NCBI RefSeq assembly: GCF_000161455.1
Contig: NZ_CM000745.1
Coordinates: forward strand, 3,053,194 to 3,106,133
Direction: 5' to 3'
Origin: Bacillus pseudomycoides DSM 12442
Lineage (GTDB): Bacteria > Bacillota > Bacilli > Bacillales > Bacillaceae_G
DNA length: 52,940 nt
A program made the position numbers and the translations under genes. Every line of letters begins with the position of its first letter. Within the stretch, counting starts at the first letter, position 1. The notes under the pieces are model-generated. The model searched no databases, was not told the origin of the DNA, and was given only the letters and a program-made list of their open reading frames with translations. Below are positions 51,196 through 52,940 of the stretch, piece after piece.

Positions 51196-51251
51196 AAGAC
51201 TTTTGTAACCTTTATGAAAGGGAGATGAAAGATATTTAAAATAAAATGAAT
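51196..51251 (+). promoter_or_regulatory. Regulatory block, copy 2
   Basis: AAGACTTTTGTAACCTTTAT, then GAAAGGGAGATGAAAGATAT and TTAAAATAAAATGAA. Located 170 bases upstream of the surface protein pseudogene. Confidence 0.5.
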
Positions 51252-51419
51252 TTCCCGGCACCTATTTTAGATAAGTCGGTAATAAAAGGTATAAACAAAG
51301 AGTGAAGAACAACGTGATGAATGAAAAGACAAAAAGAAGTTATGATAATTTCTCGGTGCTTATTATTTTACAGTATTGTGTTTAAGAAATCTAAATCTTA
51401 CTAAGGAAGGAAAACAAAA

Positions 51420-52278
51420 ATGAAAAAAACATTTAAAATAAGTGGATTTGGAAAAAAGTGATTCCTGCCACAGCGGCATTAGGTATTCTTTTTTCTGTAG
51501 CTCCTGTTGCAGAGAACCAGGCAAGCGCAAAAATAAGTGCAGGGTTTATAGCTAAAGTGCTGGACGTGACTATTACTTCATTAGGAGCAGCGAAAGATAT
51601 TTATGAGGCAGTTGGCGAAGAGGTGGGGGGGTGCTGACCTAACTAATTACGCGGGTCCATATGCAGAGAATGTATCTTACAGAGCTCCTAACTTTAAATC
51701 GGGGGAATTTAATATTTCTGTGCATCATACGAAAGATGATGGGAATTTTACTAAATCGATTAAAGTTCTCTATCCAAATGGGAAAAGTGAGATTCACAAC
51801 TTAAGATCGGGGCAGCAACTTCAGATTACAGAAGCAGGCTGCAATCGTATATTACAGCTTAGAAGAAGGGGATTCCTATTCTGGTTGGAAGGAAATTGAC
51901 GGAAAAAAATACCGCTTTAAAGATGGCATACACTATACTTTAGATGGTCATGAAACCATTGAAGGAAAAAGATATTATTTTAATAATGACGGACAAGCTA
52001 TGATGACAGGGTTTGAAAAATCAAATGGTAAGATATACCATTGCGATGATAAAGGCGTAAAGCAGACAGGGTGGCAAGAAATAGATGGTAAATGGTATCG
52101 CTTCGATGATTCTGGAGCAGCCAAGATAGGATGGTTCAATGGTGATTATGAAACGCATCATGGTCAATATGGATATTTTAGGTATTATGCTAAAGAGGAT
52201 GGATCAATTCACCAAAATACCACTGTTCAAATAGATGGTAAAACATGGACGTTTGATGACAAGGGACACAGACGTTAA
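51420..52278 (+). pseudogene. Secreted cell-wall-binding repeat protein, three frameshifts
   Basis: ATG 51420 follows AAGGAAGG. Read through three shifts it encodes about 285 residues: signal peptide (KKVIPATAALGILFSVAPVA), a unique domain (about 45-145, LTNYAGPYAENVSYRAPNF), and five to six CW_binding_1 repeats (GWQEIDGKWYRFDDSG), ending GHRR-TAA. Breaks: one base missing at A6 (51452-51457), one base missing or gained at G7 (51625-51631), and one extra base in GCAGGCT (51834-51840). Two are at homopolymers, so slippage or sequencing error is possible. Confidence 0.85.
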
Positions 52279-52316
52279 TAATACCAAAAAGTTTATTTTT
52301 TACTTATGAAAGAAAT

Positions 52317-52343
52317 CTTACAAAACTGTCATCTTTATGTAAG
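52317..52343. promoter_or_regulatory. Inverted repeat upstream of the 55-aa gene
   Basis: CTTACA...TGTAAG around ACTGTCATCTTTA; shares CTTTATG and TTACA elements with the two regulatory blocks. Confidence 0.35.
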
Positions 52344-52437
52344 GTTATTAGATAGTACAACTATTATTTCAATGTAATAATAAAGGTATAAGAAATACAT
52401 ACATAGAAAAAATATAATAGGCAGAGGTAATTATAAG

Positions 52438-52605
52438 ATGATTTTAAAACTAGCATTTATACTTTTTGGAGTACTCTTAGTATTATGGGGTATATATAGT
52501 ACTAAAAAATATGAAACATTTTTAGACAAAATCACTGGAATAGGACAATTTTTAGCCGGAATTGCATGTATAATTATAGGGATTTTAAACTTTATAATTA
52601 AATAA
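52438..52605 (+). CDS. Small two-helix membrane protein (55 aa)
   Basis: A 55-aa frame: hydrophobic helix (MILKLAFILFGVLLVLWGIY), short polar stretch (STKKYETFLDKITG), second helix (IGQFLAGIACIIIGILNFII) and final K. GCAGAGG lies 9-12 bases before the ATG and a terminator follows at once. I do not recognise the family. It is too small for standard cut-offs, but the context supports a real gene. Confidence 0.7.
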   Translation: MILKLAFILFGVLLVLWGIYSTKKYETFLDKITGIGQFLAGIACIIIGILNFIIK

Positions 52606-52940
52606 TTTATAATAGACAAAAAAAGATCCTTAATTAGGATCTTTTTTAATACCATAAATGAAAGTGAACTTTCGAATATTAGTTTACATTTACATATCAT
52701 TATAAACTCCGTGATATAGTGACCCCACTTAGAAACAAGTGATTTTAACAACGTTAGGAGTGTTTCATGCAGCACAATGTCATTTATGTTGTATCGCAAG
52801 AAGAAAAATTACATTAGAAAAGAGCCGGAATTCACCCTGTTAAGAGTAAACCAAATCTTTAATATTTAAAGGACGAAAAAAAGAAACATAGAAGTGAAAA
52901 ACTTCTGTGTTTCTTTTTGATTCATATATTTATTGGAAAA
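52606..52940. other. Right edge of window
   Basis: Contains the terminator of the 55-aa gene (52616-52648), a second hairpin AAACATAGAAGT/ACTTCTGTGTTT with T run (52878-52918) and the 15-base motif TGATATAGTGACCCC (52712-52726). No gene is supported. Confidence 0.6.
52616..52648 (+). terminator. Terminator of the 55-aa gene
   Basis: AAAAAAAGATCC, loop TTAATTA, GGATCTTTTTT. Confidence 0.88.

Larger units (their letters stand above)
50576..51419. other. Long noncoding stretch upstream of the broken surface gene
   Basis: 844 bases without a clear gene. It has two copies of a promoter-like block (50585-50640 and 51196-51251), a strong hairpin (50832-50867) and a possible structured segment at 50990-51100. 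Confidence 0.6.

Overview
The window looks like chromosome of a Bacillus cereus group bacterium. It is AT-rich, has strong AGGAGG-type ribosome binding sites, and carries sporulation genes (spoVS, cotE, a Spo0E-type phosphatase, a YjcZ-type peptide) in the gene order ymfC-nup-ymfFHIJKM-pgsA-cinA-recA-rny-ymdB-spoVS-korAB-miaB-ymcA-cotE-mutS-mutL known from Bacillus.

The left 30 kb (1-30100) is dense, co-directional (+) core genome. It opens with a guanine-type purine riboswitch ahead of a GntR regulator and a four-gene nucleoside ABC importer. An M16-like protease pair, envelope and lipid genes (ymfI/J/K, rodZ, pgsA), cinA and SOS-controlled recA follow. Next come RNase Y, the phosphodiesterase YmdB, SpoVS, an M19 dipeptidase, a two-subunit 2-oxoacid:ferredoxin oxidoreductase, MiaB and RicA(YmcA), the coat protein CotE, and MutS/MutL. 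RNase Y and RicA act together in B. subtilis and are encoded 7 kb apart here.

The right 22 kb (about 30100-52940) is an accessory region: low gene density, mixed strands, many hairpins and many broken genes. Intact cargo includes a rifamycin phosphotransferase (rph), a SunI-like immunity protein, a Spo0E-like phosphatase, a divergent EamA exporter/MocR regulator pair, a metallophosphoesterase and three GNAT acetyltransferases, one fused to pentapeptide repeats. It also has a PadR-DUF2812 pair, a choline-binding-type surface protein, and a YheO-type mini-regulator next to a cysteine desulfidase (CyuA family). Between them lie mobile-element scars: two 38-bp Tn3-family ends resembling Tn1546, a third Tn3-like end, IS6/IS240 ends and a truncated transposase, a deleted IS231 transposase, two roughly 120-135 bp IS231-ended mini-elements, an IS3 transposase tail, and an approximately 920-nt group II intron with no encoded protein.

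The far right holds a truncated histidine kinase with an in-frame stop. A duplicated promoter-like block and a cell-wall-binding protein gene broken by three frameshifts follow. A previously unlisted 55-aa membrane peptide ends the coding content. No CRISPR array, rRNA or tRNA was seen. I did not find a convincing new defence system. The most interesting items are the ORF-less intron, the riboswitch-nucleoside importer arrangement, the HelD-like remnant before rph, the GNAT-pentapeptide fusion, and the mini-regulator beside cyuA.
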